DNA from: Flavonifractor sp. An112
GTDB lineage: Bacteria > Bacillota > Clostridia > Oscillospirales > Oscillospiraceae
DNA: 64,000 nucleotides
Assembly (NCBI RefSeq): GCF_002161085.1
Contig: NZ_NFLU01000002.1
Location: forward strand, 62,001-126,000
Direction of reading: 5' to 3'
Every line of letters begins with the position of its first letter. The first letter of the stretch is position 1. Shown in pieces: positions 33,070 through 41,919 of this stretch. The position numbers and the translations under genes were made by a program. The notes beneath the pieces were generated by a model. It was not told where the DNA came from and made no database searches. It saw only the letters and a list, made by a program, of their open reading frames with translations.

Positions 33070-33822
33070 TCAATAGTAGATGGACAGAGGCTTGCCCGCA
33101 ATGGTCAGAATCTCGAAGTCCACCTGATAGATCTGGGACAGGTTCTCTTTCGTCATCACCTCCTCCACAGTGCCGAACTTGGCGATTTTTCCGTCCTTGA
33201 AGGCACAGATGTAATCAGAATAGAATGCCGCATAATTGATCTCATGCAGCACCAAAATCACCGTCTTCCCCAGCTCGTCGCAGAGGCGGCGGACGATTTT
33301 CATCATATTGGTGGCGTGGTAGATATCCAGATTGTTGGTGGGCTCATCCAGCAGCACATACTCCGTGTCCTGGGCGATGACCATGGCGATCATGGCCCGC
33401 TGCCGCTGGCCGCCGGAGAGCTCGTCGATGAAGCGATCCTGGAACTCCTCCAGTTCCATGTAGTGAATAGCTCGGTCGATAATCTTCTGATCCTCTGGGG
33501 TGACCCGGTTGCCTGAATACGGAAAGCGCCCGAAGGTCACCAGCTCCCGCACAGTCAGCTTCATCTGGATGTTATTGGACTGGGTCAGGATGGCAAGACG
33601 CTTGGAGAGCTCCTTACTTTTCCATTTGCCAATGTCCTTGCCCTCAAAGTCTACCAGTCCGCTGTCGTGGGCGATCAGTCAGGAGATCATGCCCATGACG
33701 GTGGACTTGCCCGCGCCGTTGGGGCCGATCAGGGAAATCACCTTACCCTTGGGAATGGCGAAGCTCACGCCGTCCACCACGGTTTTCCCGTCATACTGTT
33801 TTGTCAATTCCTGTACACGCAT
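33070..33822 (-). pseudogene. siderophore ABC transporter ATPase (YclP-like) with in-frame stop at codon 48
   Basis: The frame opens at ATG 33822, next to the permease stop, and runs MRVQELTKQYDGKTVV to the Walker A GPNGAGKST and GMIS; the next codon (33681-33679) is TGA, then the frame continues with LIAHDSG to 33070. Relatives have Arg there, so a single C to T change (CGA to TGA) explains it. Without the stop it would be 250 residues, with signature LSGGQRQR and Walker B YVLLDEPT intact. An ATG at 33564 could restart, but without Walker A. It is a recent inactivation or a sequencing error. Confidence 0.85.
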
Positions 33823-33824
33823 GG

Positions 33825-34802
33825 TCACACCTTCTTTCTTGTCAGGAGGAGGTAGAGGAAGTAAAGGCCGCCGCCCACGGTGATGAACACGCTCACCGGC
33901 ACGGAGTAGGAATACACATGCTCGACGATGAGCTGCCCGCCCACCAGCACGATCATGCCGAACAGGGCCGAGCCCAGCACCAGCTGGGTGTGGCGGAAGG
34001 TCTTGAGCAGCTGCCGGGACAGGTTGGCGATGATGAGCCCCAAAAAGGAGATGGGCCCCACCATGGCGGTGGCCACGGCGATGCAGAGGGTCACGCCGAG
34101 CAGCAGGCGGCGGATGCAGCGGTCGTAGTCCACGCCGAGGTTGATGGCCTGCTCCTTGCCTAAGGTCAGCACATCCAGCAGGGCCAGTTCCTTGCGCAGA
34201 GCGAAGATGACGCCTGCCAGAAGAATCAGGGAAAAGACGATGATCTCGGAATTGATGTTGCTGAAGCTTGCCACCAGAGTATTCAGCAGGTTGTCGTACT
34301 CATTGGGGTCCATGACCCGTGTAAGAGTAGTCTGAATGCTGCTGAAAAACGAAGTTAGTACTGTGCCCACCAACAGCACATACAGCACATTGTGCTTGGT
34401 CTTTTTGAAGATCCAGCTGTAGATAATGGTAGCGGTAATGCCCATGAGCACCACATCCACCGCGAAGGACAGGTTGGCATTGGAGGCCACCACGCTGGCA
34501 GATCCAAGAAAGAACACCACCGCCGTGTGGATGAGGGTATAGAGGGAATTCATCCCCAGCAGGCAGGGAGTCACGATGGTGTTGTTGATGATGGACTGGA
34601 ACACGATGGAGGCTCCGCCAATGGCAAAGGCCGTGATCAGCATGACGATGAGCTTGGGAGTTCGGATCTTCATGGCGTAGGCCAGCAGCTTGGGATTAGA
34701 GAAATTCACTTCAACCAGCATATAGCCCGCCGCGCAGAGCAAAACCAGAAAGGCCAAAATCAGGAGTTTGCGCCGGTTGGCGCGTATGGCAGCCGTGTTC
34801 AC
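33825..34802 (-). CDS. siderophore ABC transporter permease, FecCD family (YclO-like)
   Basis: A 325-residue membrane protein with nine or ten helices. MKIRTPKLIVMLITAFAIGG followed by ASIVFQSIINNTIVTPCLLGMNSLY and the coupling loop VGPISFLGLIIANLSRQL are FecCD marks and match the second permease of petrobactin/anguibactin-type systems. GTG 34802 is chosen because its GTGA overlaps the previous stop and GGGAGG stands nine bases upstream; the longer frame to 34997 lies inside the other permease gene. Confidence 0.88.
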   Translation of the reverse strand: MNTAAIRANRRKLLILAFLVLLCAAGYMLVEVNFSNPKLLAYAMKIRTPKLIVMLITAFAIGGASIVFQSIINNTIVTPCLLGMNSLYTLIHTAVVFFLGSASVVASNANLSFAVDVVLMGITATIIYSWIFKKTKHNVLYVLLVGTVLTSFFSSIQTTLTRVMDPNEYDNLLNTLVASFSNINSEIIVFSLILLAGVIFALRKELALLDVLTLGKEQAINLGVDYDRCIRRLLLGVTLCIAVATAMVGPISFLGLIIANLSRQLLKTFRHTQLVLGSALFGMIVLVGGQLIVEHVYSYSVPVSVFITVGGGLYFLYLLLTRKKV

Positions 34803-35839
34803 TGGTCTGCACCTCCCTTCAGGTTGGGCATGGTGGAGCAGCAGCTTGTTCCGGCGCCGCCCAGACGGATGGCCTTGCGGCCATGCTTGAGCCGGTAAAA
34901 CAGCAGGGCGATGAAAATGAGGCTTCCCAGGATGCCCACGATCAGTTCGATGGGCAGCTCGTAGGGGGCGATCACCACCCGGCCGATCATGTCGCACACC
35001 AGCACGAAGATTGCGCCAAACAGGGCGGTGTCCACCAGCGTGCCCCGAATCTTGTCGCCCTTGTACATGGCTACCACATTGGGCACGATCAGGCCGATGT
35101 AGGAGATGGAGCCGACCACCACCACGATGGAGGCAGTGATCATGGCGGCAATGGTGAGGCCGGAGAAGAGCACCAGATTGTACGGGACCCCCAGGTTCTT
35201 GGAAAAATCCTTGCCCAGCCCCACGATGTTGAAGTGGTTGGCAAAGAAAAAGGCCAGAATGACCAGCGGCACCGTCAGCCAGACGATCTCATACCGGCCC
35301 TTCAGCACCAGGGAAAAGTGGCCCACCAGCCAGGAGGACAGGGCCTGGGTCATCTCGTACTTGTACGCCAGATAGTTGGTAATGCCGCCGATGACATTGC
35401 CGAACATAATGCCCACCAACGGAACCATAACCACATCCTTGAACTGGATGCGCTGAATGAACCAAACGAAGATCCAAGTGCCCAGAATTGCTGTGGCAAA
35501 GGCGAAGATGGCACGGCTCCACAGGGTGGAGGCCGGCATAAACAGGAGCGCCAGCAAGATGCCGAACTGGGCCGAGGAGATGGTGGCCCCGGTGGTTGGG
35601 GACACGAATTTGTTGCTGCACAGCTGCTGCATGATGAGCCCCGCCACGCTCATGCCAATGCCGGTACACAAAATGGCCAGCAGACGGGGCAGCCGGGAGA
35701 TGATGAAAATCTCCAGCTGCTCAAAATTGCCCGCCAGAAGCTCGCCCGGCGTCAGATCGATCACGCCTACAAACAGTGAGCAGCAGGACAAGACAAGCAA
35801 CAGAGCCAAGAGAACTATGGTAGAACGATACGGTCTGAT
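34799..35839 (-). CDS. siderophore ABC transporter permease, FecCD family (YclN-like), non-standard start
   Basis: A permease of about 346 residues with FIISRLPRLLAILCTGIGMSVAGLIMQQLCSNKFVSPTTGAT-type core, SISYIGLIVPNVV coupling loop and a short cysteine-containing tail. The expected start (RPYRSTIVLLALLL...) coincides with an ATC at 35839-35837, five bases after GGAGG. No ATG or GTG is in frame nearby; the next alternative is TTG 35809, with no ribosome site and loss of part of helix 1. Either ATC is used at low level, or an ATG mutated. It is the first gene of the operon, behind a promoter, a leader hairpin and a GGTTAG box. Confidence 0.75.
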   Translation of the reverse strand: MRPYRSTIVLLALLLVLSCCSLFVGVIDLTPGELLAGNFEQLEIFIISRLPRLLAILCTGIGMSVAGLIMQQLCSNKFVSPTTGATISSAQFGILLALLFMPASTLWSRAIFAFATAILGTWIFVWFIQRIQFKDVVMVPLVGIMFGNVIGGITNYLAYKYEMTQALSSWLVGHFSLVLKGRYEIVWLTVPLVILAFFFANHFNIVGLGKDFSKNLGVPYNLVLFSGLTIAAMITASIVVVVGSISYIGLIVPNVVAMYKGDKIRGTLVDTALFGAIFVLVCDMIGRVVIAPYELPIELIVGILGSLIFIALLFYRLKHGRKAIRLGGAGTSCCSTMPNLKGGADQ

Positions 35840-35863
35840 ACAATCCTCCCCTTTCTTTCATGC

Positions 35864-35881
35864 GGTTAGCTATGGCTAACT
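35864..35881. promoter_or_regulatory. GGTTAG-N6-CTAAC operator, site A (siderophore operon)
   Basis: GGTTAGC-TATG-GCTAACT, 25 bases before the first permease start, in the leader. It is one of nine like copies in the window and the likely binding site of a DtxR-type metal regulator. Confidence 0.75.
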
Positions 35882-35889
35882 TCTTTGCG

Positions 35890-35942
35890 AAAAAAGATGC
35901 GCAGCGGCGATTGGACTTACCATGCATCACGCACTGCGCATC
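35890..35942 (-). terminator. terminator hairpin at the 5' end of the siderophore operon transcript
   Basis: Leftward GATGCGCAG (35942-35934) pairs with CTGCGCATC (35904-35896), then T6. The promoter at 35951-35980 would start the RNA almost exactly at the first arm, so it could yield a roughly 50-base RNA or an attenuated leader. Confidence 0.6.
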
Positions 35943-35950
35943 GTGGGCTT

Positions 35951-35980
35951 ATTATAGCACACGGAGTTAGTCATGTGCAA
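35951..35980 (-). promoter_or_regulatory. promoter of the siderophore operon leader
   Basis: Minus-strand TTGCAC (35980-35975), 18-bp spacer, TATAAT (35956-35951), with TG two bases before the -10 (extended -10). Confidence 0.6.
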
Positions 35981-36022
35981 CCACGCAAAAAGCACAAGCT
36001 ACCAAGCGGAAAGGATTCTTTT

Positions 36023-37140
36023 TTATCCATTCTGCAAATTGTTGCCCCGAGTGGACTGCGTCTGAGTAGTCAGCCGGCTCATGCTCCGCAAGCTGACGCC
36101 CAGGGTGGAGAAATTGTGCAGCGTGGCGGAGGTGGCTGGCGGCAGGACTCCGGCTACGCCCAGAGCGATCAGGGCGCCGTTGAAGCCGATGACGAAGCGG
36201 TAGTTGGAATGGATGCGCGCCATCAGCGCCATGGCGATCCGACGCAGCTCTACAATCTCCCAGAGGCTGTCGGCGGCAATGGTGATGTCCGCGATCTCCC
36301 GGGCGATGGCGGCGCCGTCGCTGATGGCGATGCCCGCGTCCGCCTCGGACAAGGCCGGCGAGTCGTTGATGCCGTCGCCTACCATCAACACGGTGTGTCC
36401 CTCCCGGCGAAGCCTTGCCACATACTCCGCCTTGTCCGCCGGCAGGACTCCGGCGCGGAAGTCATCCACTCCTACCTGGGCGGCAATGGCTGCGGCGGTG
36501 CGGTAACTGTCGCCGGTGAGCATAACGGTGCTGGTAATCCCCAAGGTACGGAGGGCAGAGAGGGCTTCCTTTGCCTCCTCCCGCAGCGGGTCGGAGATGC
36601 AGATCACGGCGGCCAGCTGTCCGCCTACGGCCAGATACAGGTGAGAATACTCCGGCGGCAGGGCGTCAAAGCGCTCCTGTTCGCCTTCTGGAATGACGCA
36701 ACCCTCATCCTCAAAGACAAAGTGGGCGCTACCGATGAGGACTCGCTCCTCATCGACGGTGCTTGCGATGCCGTGAGCCACCAGATACTCCACCTAAAGA
36801 ATGGTACTCCTCATGTTGCAAACTACGAAGCTTGGCTTCCTCCGCAATAGTTCTGGCACAAACAACGCCGCCTGCGCTTGGAGGCTGGGATGGACTCTCC
36901 GGTGAGGGGACGCCAAATTGACGGTGCCCTCACCTTTTAGTACCACTCAGTCCACGGGGATAATGCCGCTTCCCCGGACCACCATGGCATCTACCGGCTG
37001 GATTGGGGCATGGGGAGCAGCACCCATCCTGAGCTGTGCTCCACCAGACACAATCCATATTCAGGGACATACATCGGGTCAAATCAACAACAGGTTTTTT
37101 CCTTCACCACTCCTCCGGTGCTTTTTCTACAGCCTCGGTC
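36023..37140 (-). pseudogene. decayed partial copy of the P-type ATPase gene
   Basis: The 36023-36800 part nearly repeats the C-terminal 250 codons of the intact ATPase at 45448-47541 (MVGDGINDSPALSEADAGIA and so on). Upstream, 36803-36845 and 36860-37140 still align with the intact gene, but about 490 bases between them are gone, which removes the phosphorylation-site region DKTGT, and frames are broken. The extreme C-terminus also differs (RLTTQTQSTRGNN against ALPLSKKNTP). It is a duplicated and decaying remnant. The last 60 bases before 37202 show nothing recognisable. Confidence 0.85.
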
Positions 37141-37201
37141 GATAAAAACAAAAGAGGCTTCTATAAACTGCCTGCACGGACAAAGGGTATGATTCTGGGG
37201 T

Positions 37202-40200
37202 TTATTTCAGGTAATAGAGGAAGGAGTTTAGGCGGGACCAGGCGCTCTCGTCCCAATCACTGTCCATGGCAAGATGTAAGTGGGGGATTCCACCCATTTC
37301 ACCAGTCATATCCAACAGTGTTGCTGTGTTTTCATACCGGGGAGCCAGCGTCAGCACACCAGCCGATGTTCGGCCAAGTTCCCGTGCCTTGGCCAAACGG
37401 TACCGACCGTTGGCTCCGGCAAATCTCGGCAGCAGCTGATCCGCTGCAGTACGCATCCCCTCCGGATCTTTGGAGAAGCTGCTTCTCGCCCCCAATAGGC
37501 GCCCCAGTTCTGTCATTTGATCCGTCCAGGAAGCGGCTATGACACTTCCGGAATTTCGCCAGAGAAACCAGAGGTACTCGCTCAGGGGGGCACGATACAG
37601 AGGCCGGCCCTGCCTTTCCAGCGTTCCCAGCACCCCGTCGTTTAGAGCAAACAGCGTAAGGGGTTCTCCCACCGCGGCAAGAGGCTGGCTTTTGACAGGG
37701 ATGCTTCCGATTTGCGCCGCCAACGTGCTCAGGCTGTCCCAATTTGGAATGTCGTCTGGACTTAGTGCGCTGCGCTGCTCAGGCGGGGCGCACAGTATGA
37801 GATCTCCTGCCAACACGGCTCGGAACAACAGGTCTGGATCTGGGATGTTCTCCGGCAAAGTTTCCAGTTCCGGGGAAACCAGTGTTACCCGCTCCAGTCC
37901 CCGGTTGGCAAGCACTGCCTCCACCGCCCACGGGTACTGGCCGTCGGCCTCCGCGCCTTGAGTGGAGGGAATCAGCATCTGAAAGGAATCGGATTCCTTC
38001 TCCGCTGCGTTCAGAATACCATCCAGTAATGCGGGGAAGGGAAGGTACTCTTTGGAACTGGTCTCCCCCCGGCCCAAAACCAGGGAAGTGCCGCCCAGAG
38101 GCATGGGATGGGTTTCCACATTCCATACCATTTCAGCATATTTCCTAAGATATGTGGTAAACGGCGGCAGATCCAAAACATATAAAGGGCCGTGGTTTGA
38201 TTCTGGGATATCAACGACTTTGGTAGAGCAGTGTTCCACAGCTGTGAGCTTAAAGTGATCCGGCAGTGGCTGAGAGGAACGGCTTTCCAGACTCTGGAGA
38301 AATGCCTCGATGCGAGTAATAACGCCTACTGGTGAGAAGTGCTCATCCACTTCGATGTGCAGATAGGGTTTTTCGCCCATCTCCTTCCGGAACAGATAGG
38401 AGAGCATCGTATCCGGTCCGCAGCCGTGATTGGTGAGATAGACGGCGTACAGATTGGGGTGATGGGCCACGAGTTTCGCCCCGGAGAGGATGTGTTGTCC
38501 GAAGGGCCAGTACAGATTGGGGTAGTCCGCTGACAGATCCAGGTCGTGAGCAGGTAAATGGGAGAGAGTAATTACCTTGTGCCCCCGTTCCAGCAGCAGA
38601 CGAGGGATTCCCATATTCAGCACCGGATCGGAAAGACCGTAGTTCCGGGTGATCAGTACAAGTACTTTGTCCTCAGGATTCAGAGAGGAAAGCAGTTCAC
38701 GACCCTGCCGCTCTACTGCTGCTGTATGCCGGCGTACCGCTTGGGCTCCGGCCATCAGGGCAGGCAGACACCGCAGTTTGGGGATGCCAAGCTGTTTTCC
38801 AAGGCCCAGCATAGCTGATGCCATCGCTTCCTGCCCAAAGTCCAGATCGAACACAGGGTTGAGCAACTCAATGCCCTGCTCTGCCAGACGAAGGGCACGG
38901 GCGGCCAACTGAGGTGCGGTCTGCATATAGACACAGCCGTAGTTGTGCTCAACCTTGGAGGTCTCATGCCTCATGGTATGGATGGAGGGGAGAAAGATAT
39001 AGTCAACACCGCGCTCTGCCAACCAGGCCATATGACCATGGATCAGCTTTACCGGGTAACAGGTCTCCGCCTGGGCTGTCTGTTGGGAGAGGCGTATGAT
39101 CTCCTCGTTGGTAGACGGCGAGAGCAGTACATTGAATCCCAACTGCCGGAAGAAGGCATTTGCCATAGGAAAGAACTTGTGGATCATCAGGGCAAAAGGT
39201 ACACCCACCGTTTTCCTTCCGGGGACAGGTGTTGGATCATAACCTTCCAACAGCAACCGTGGGCCACGCTGGTAAAAGGCGATGTTGCGTTGAATCTCCG
39301 CGGACAGGGCGACCTCCGCTTCCGGCTGCCTGTCGAACCCATGGAAGCGGGTAGGGCCTTTCTTGGATTCCAGTGCCAGCAGAGCGGCGCCGTATGCTCC
39401 ACTGATGGAGAAGCAGGGAGAGACTGTGAGCCGATCTCCAAATTCCTGGCGGAAAGCGGCCACGATGCCGGGGTTATAGGCCACACCGCCCTGGAGCACA
39501 ATATGGCGTCCTACTGGCTTGCTCCCAACTACTTTGTGGAGATAATTTCGGACAATGGACTGGCACAAACCGGCTGCGACCTCTGCCTGGGTGGCTCCCT
39601 GTGCCTGGGCAGATAGGATAGCGGTCTCGATAAACACGGTGCATCGCTCTCCCAATTCCACAGGGGCCTTTGCAGTAAGTGCCAGGCGGCCGAAGTCCTT
39701 CAAAGGGATGTTCATGCGTGCGGCCTGCTCCTCCACAAAGGAGCCGGTTCCGGCAGCACAGATTTTGTTCATTTGAAAGTCTGCAACCTGCCCATTCTGA
39801 AGGGAGATGTATTTAGAATCTTGACCGCCGATCTCAAAGACGGTATCTGCTTTGGGCATACATTGGATGGCAGCTCTTGCCTGGGCTGTAATCTCATCTC
39901 GCACGGCATCCGCACCGATGAGCCGGCCGATCCGCTCTCGTCCGGAGCCAGTGACGCCAACTGCCAGAAGGGGAATCCGCCCAAAACGGGAGCGGATATT
40001 CTCCAGGCCCTTTCGCACCGCAGCCTCCGGGTCTCCGGCGGTGCGAAGATACTGGAAGTCCACCAGTTCTCCGAATTGATCCGTGAGAACCAGGTCTGTG
40101 CTGGTAGAACCTACATCAATGCCCAAAGCGCAGCCCTGTGGTGGGATATGGCCGGAAACAGGCGGATCAGATACAAAAACCTTGGGATCAGGCCCCAGTG

Positions 40201-41065
40201 GCTGACGACGGTGCAGCCGGTCTTCCGTGTTTGAATCCTGCCCACACAGAGAGGCCAGTAGTTCTCCCATGGAACAGGTGCCTGCCTCCTGAGCAGCCAG
40301 CGCAGCCCCGGCGGCGCCGGCGTAGAGGAAATTCTTCGGTAAAATCAATTCTTCTTCCGTGAGACCAAAAACATCCCGAATAGCCCGAAGAACCCCCGCA
40401 TTGTAGCCAACTCCGCCACATAAAGCCACAGGTTTCTCCACAGGAAGTCCCCGCACGATAACCGCTTTATAGTTGCGGACCATTGCGTAGCAGAGCCCCA
40501 GCAGAATGTCAGGAGTAGGCACCCCCTCCTGCTGTCGGTGAATGATATCCGTTTTAGCAAAGACAGCACAGCGGCCGGAGAGGCGGGGGATGGAGCGAGC
40601 CTTTGCTACCAGTTCGGAATAATCCTCGATCCGCAAGCCCAGCCGGGACATTTGGTCCTCAAAAAAGGAGCCGGTGCCCCCGGCACAGTGCTCATTCACT
40701 GCAAATCTGGGAGGAGTACCACGATCCAGCTCTGTGAGGAAACGAGCACTTTGACTGCCAATTTCGATGGCAGATTTCACTTCCGGCGCCAGCAGACGGA
40801 TACCGCGATGGATGGCAGGAATATCGCCCAGAGTCGAGAGTCCGGGGCAGGCATCTGAAAGTCGATCTCCTGCGCTTCCGGTGAGCATTACCGGATAGCC
40901 GCAAGCATTGCTATCCGCCTGCAGTAGTTCGCCGAGAAGTGCCCGAACTGTTTGAACTGCGGCACCATGATGCGCGGAGGATTTGAACCACAAAAGCTCC
41001 CTCTCCTGTGAGAGCATAGCCAGTTTGACAGTAGCAGTTCCGCAATCTAAACCGATCCCATTCAT
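37202..41065 (-). CDS. acyl-CoA dehydratase activase fusion (two BadF/BcrAD ATPase domains plus DUF2229)
   Basis: A 1287-residue cytosolic protein. Residues about 1-260 and 310-575 are two ASKHA-fold ATPase domains: GLDCGTATVKLAML and LGIDVGSTSTDLVL are phosphate-1 loops, and CAGGTGSFFEDQ and CAAGTGSFVEEQ supply the cysteines that hold a dimer-bridging [4Fe-4S] cluster in 2-hydroxyacyl-CoA dehydratase activators. From about 610 a DUF2229 domain (VGVPFALMIHKFFPMANAFF) and a 2-hydroxyglutaryl-CoA dehydratase-like region follow. Such proteins inject electrons at low potential, driven by ATP. No matching dehydratase subunits are in the window. An iron-type operator lies 49 bases upstream. It is somewhat shorter than the roughly 1400 residues I expect of relatives. 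Confidence 0.85.
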   Translation of the reverse strand: MNGIGLDCGTATVKLAMLSQERELLWFKSSAHHGAAVQTVRALLGELLQADSNACGYPVMLTGSAGDRLSDACPGLSTLGDIPAIHRGIRLLAPEVKSAIEIGSQSARFLTELDRGTPPRFAVNEHCAGGTGSFFEDQMSRLGLRIEDYSELVAKARSIPRLSGRCAVFAKTDIIHRQQEGVPTPDILLGLCYAMVRNYKAVIVRGLPVEKPVALCGGVGYNAGVLRAIRDVFGLTEEELILPKNFLYAGAAGAALAAQEAGTCSMGELLASLCGQDSNTEDRLHRRQPLGPDPKVFVSDPPVSGHIPPQGCALGIDVGSTSTDLVLTDQFGELVDFQYLRTAGDPEAAVRKGLENIRSRFGRIPLLAVGVTGSGRERIGRLIGADAVRDEITAQARAAIQCMPKADTVFEIGGQDSKYISLQNGQVADFQMNKICAAGTGSFVEEQAARMNIPLKDFGRLALTAKAPVELGERCTVFIETAILSAQAQGATQAEVAAGLCQSIVRNYLHKVVGSKPVGRHIVLQGGVAYNPGIVAAFRQEFGDRLTVSPCFSISGAYGAALLALESKKGPTRFHGFDRQPEAEVALSAEIQRNIAFYQRGPRLLLEGYDPTPVPGRKTVGVPFALMIHKFFPMANAFFRQLGFNVLLSPSTNEEIIRLSQQTAQAETCYPVKLIHGHMAWLAERGVDYIFLPSIHTMRHETSKVEHNYGCVYMQTAPQLAARALRLAEQGIELLNPVFDLDFGQEAMASAMLGLGKQLGIPKLRCLPALMAGAQAVRRHTAAVERQGRELLSSLNPEDKVLVLITRNYGLSDPVLNMGIPRLLLERGHKVITLSHLPAHDLDLSADYPNLYWPFGQHILSGAKLVAHHPNLYAVYLTNHGCGPDTMLSYLFRKEMGEKPYLHIEVDEHFSPVGVITRIEAFLQSLESRSSQPLPDHFKLTAVEHCSTKVVDIPESNHGPLYVLDLPPFTTYLRKYAEMVWNVETHPMPLGGTSLVLGRGETSSKEYLPFPALLDGILNAAEKESDSFQMLIPSTQGAEADGQYPWAVEAVLANRGLERVTLVSPELETLPENIPDPDLLFRAVLAGDLILCAPPEQRSALSPDDIPNWDSLSTLAAQIGSIPVKSQPLAAVGEPLTLFALNDGVLGTLERQGRPLYRAPLSEYLWFLWRNSGSVIAASWTDQMTELGRLLGARSSFSKDPEGMRTAADQLLPRFAGANGRYRLAKARELGRTSAGVLTLAPRYENTATLLDMTGEMGGIPHLHLAMDSDWDESAWSRLNSFLYYLK

Positions 41066-41081
41066 AGACAGCCTCCTTACA

Positions 41082-41110
41082 TTGACATTTCATTGTCTAA
41101 GCAGTATAAT
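41082..41110 (+). promoter_or_regulatory. consensus sigma-A promoter of the second Crp/Fnr gene
   Basis: TTGACA (41082-41087), exactly 17 bp, TATAAT (41105-41110). Operator B begins four bases after the -10 and covers the expected start of transcription. Confidence 0.88.
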
Positions 41111-41113
41111 AAT

Positions 41114-41131
41114 GGTTAGTTATTGCTAACT
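41114..41131. promoter_or_regulatory. GGTTAG-N6-CTAAC operator, site B
   Basis: GGTTAGT-TATT-GCTAACT, identical over 18 bases to site G. It overlaps the transcription start of the rightward Crp/Fnr gene and lies upstream of the leftward activase, so one site could control both. Confidence 0.8.
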
Positions 41132-41156
41132 ATAAAGAAGCTTTTTGTTTTTGTCG

Positions 41157-41170
41157 GTTGCCACAGCAAC
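41157..41170. promoter_or_regulatory. GTTGC-N4-GCAAC operator, copy 1 (autoregulation of the Crp/Fnr gene)
   Basis: GTTGC-CACA-GCAAC, three bases before the GGAGGG of the Crp/Fnr gene. It shares TTGCY-x-x-RGCAA with copies at 41881 and 44435. Confidence 0.6.
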
Positions 41171-41183
41171 ACGGAGGGATCTC

Positions 41184-41861
41184 ATGGGTTCGATTTTTGC
41201 GGCGATGCGCCGTTGCCAGCTGTTCGACGGTATTCCGGAAGAAAAGTATCAGAATGTTCTTAACTGCCTGCATGGAGAAGTGCGGGCAATTCCAAAGGAC
41301 ACAATTCTGCTGCGGATCGGTGATTGCCAAAAGCGCCCCGGCGTTGTTATGTCTGGCACCTTAAGGATCTCACTTTACAGCGAGGACGGAAATCTACTAA
41401 CCATTGATCGCCTGAGTAGGGGGCGCGTGTTTGGGGAGACATTGGTCTGCTCCATGTCCCAAGACAGCCCCATTCAAATTGATGCCCTTAACGATACAGA
41501 GGTGCTCTATCTGGACTTTGACCCTTTGTTGCTGCAGCAAGAGAACGGGTGTCCATACCGGATGCGGGTAACCGCCAATTTGTTGCAGGAAATGGGAAGA
41601 GGAGCTTTATTCCTCAACCAGAAAATGCGTATTTTGGCACAGAACCGGCTTCGCAATCGGATTAAGGTCTATCTTCAAGGTTTGCCAGTTGCCTCCAATG
41701 GTGAGATACGCTTGGAGATGGGACGTGGAGAGATGGCGGACTATCTGTGTGTAGATCGCAGCGCCCTCTCCCGGGAACTGGGCCGAATGCAGAAAGAGGG
41801 TATTCTTACTTATCAGGGACAGGTTATTCAAATTTTGGACAGTAAGTTTTTAACCGCATAG
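41184..41861 (+). CDS. Crp/Fnr-family transcriptional regulator (second copy type)
   Basis: A 225-residue regulator with an effector barrel (KDTILLRIGDCQKRPGVVMSGTLRISLYSEDG, GRVFGETLVCS) and a C-terminal helix-turn-helix (MADYLCVDRSALSRELGRMQKEGIL). It belongs to the branch often annotated as Crp/Fnr regulators beside anaerobic gut-bacterial transport operons; no FNR cysteine cluster or cAMP-site signature is clear. ATG 41184 has GGAGGG five bases upstream. It lies under an iron-type box, and its own operator candidate occurs before itself, the ABC operon and the cupin genes. Confidence 0.87.
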   Translation: MGSIFAAMRRCQLFDGIPEEKYQNVLNCLHGEVRAIPKDTILLRIGDCQKRPGVVMSGTLRISLYSEDGNLLTIDRLSRGRVFGETLVCSMSQDSPIQIDALNDTEVLYLDFDPLLLQQENGCPYRMRVTANLLQEMGRGALFLNQKMRILAQNRLRNRIKVYLQGLPVASNGEIRLEMGRGEMADYLCVDRSALSRELGRMQKEGILTYQGQVIQILDSKFLTA

Positions 41862-41880
41862 ACAGAAAAATCAGGGCTAT

Positions 41881-41898
41881 CCGTTGCCATAGCAACGG
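41881..41898. promoter_or_regulatory. GTTGC-N4-GCAAC operator, copy 2 (ABC operon)
   Basis: CCGTTGC-CATA-GCAACGG, a perfect palindrome with 7-bp arms, 20 bases after the crp stop and 93 before the ABC receptor start. Confidence 0.62.
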
Positions 41899-41919
41899 AC
41901 GGTCCTGTTGTTTTATGTA

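Noticed and set aside
33679-33681. The TGA codon as a selenocysteine codon
   Set aside because: Relatives have arginine at the position, nothing suggests a redox role next to the Walker A helix, and no SECIS-like hairpin is evident just downstream.
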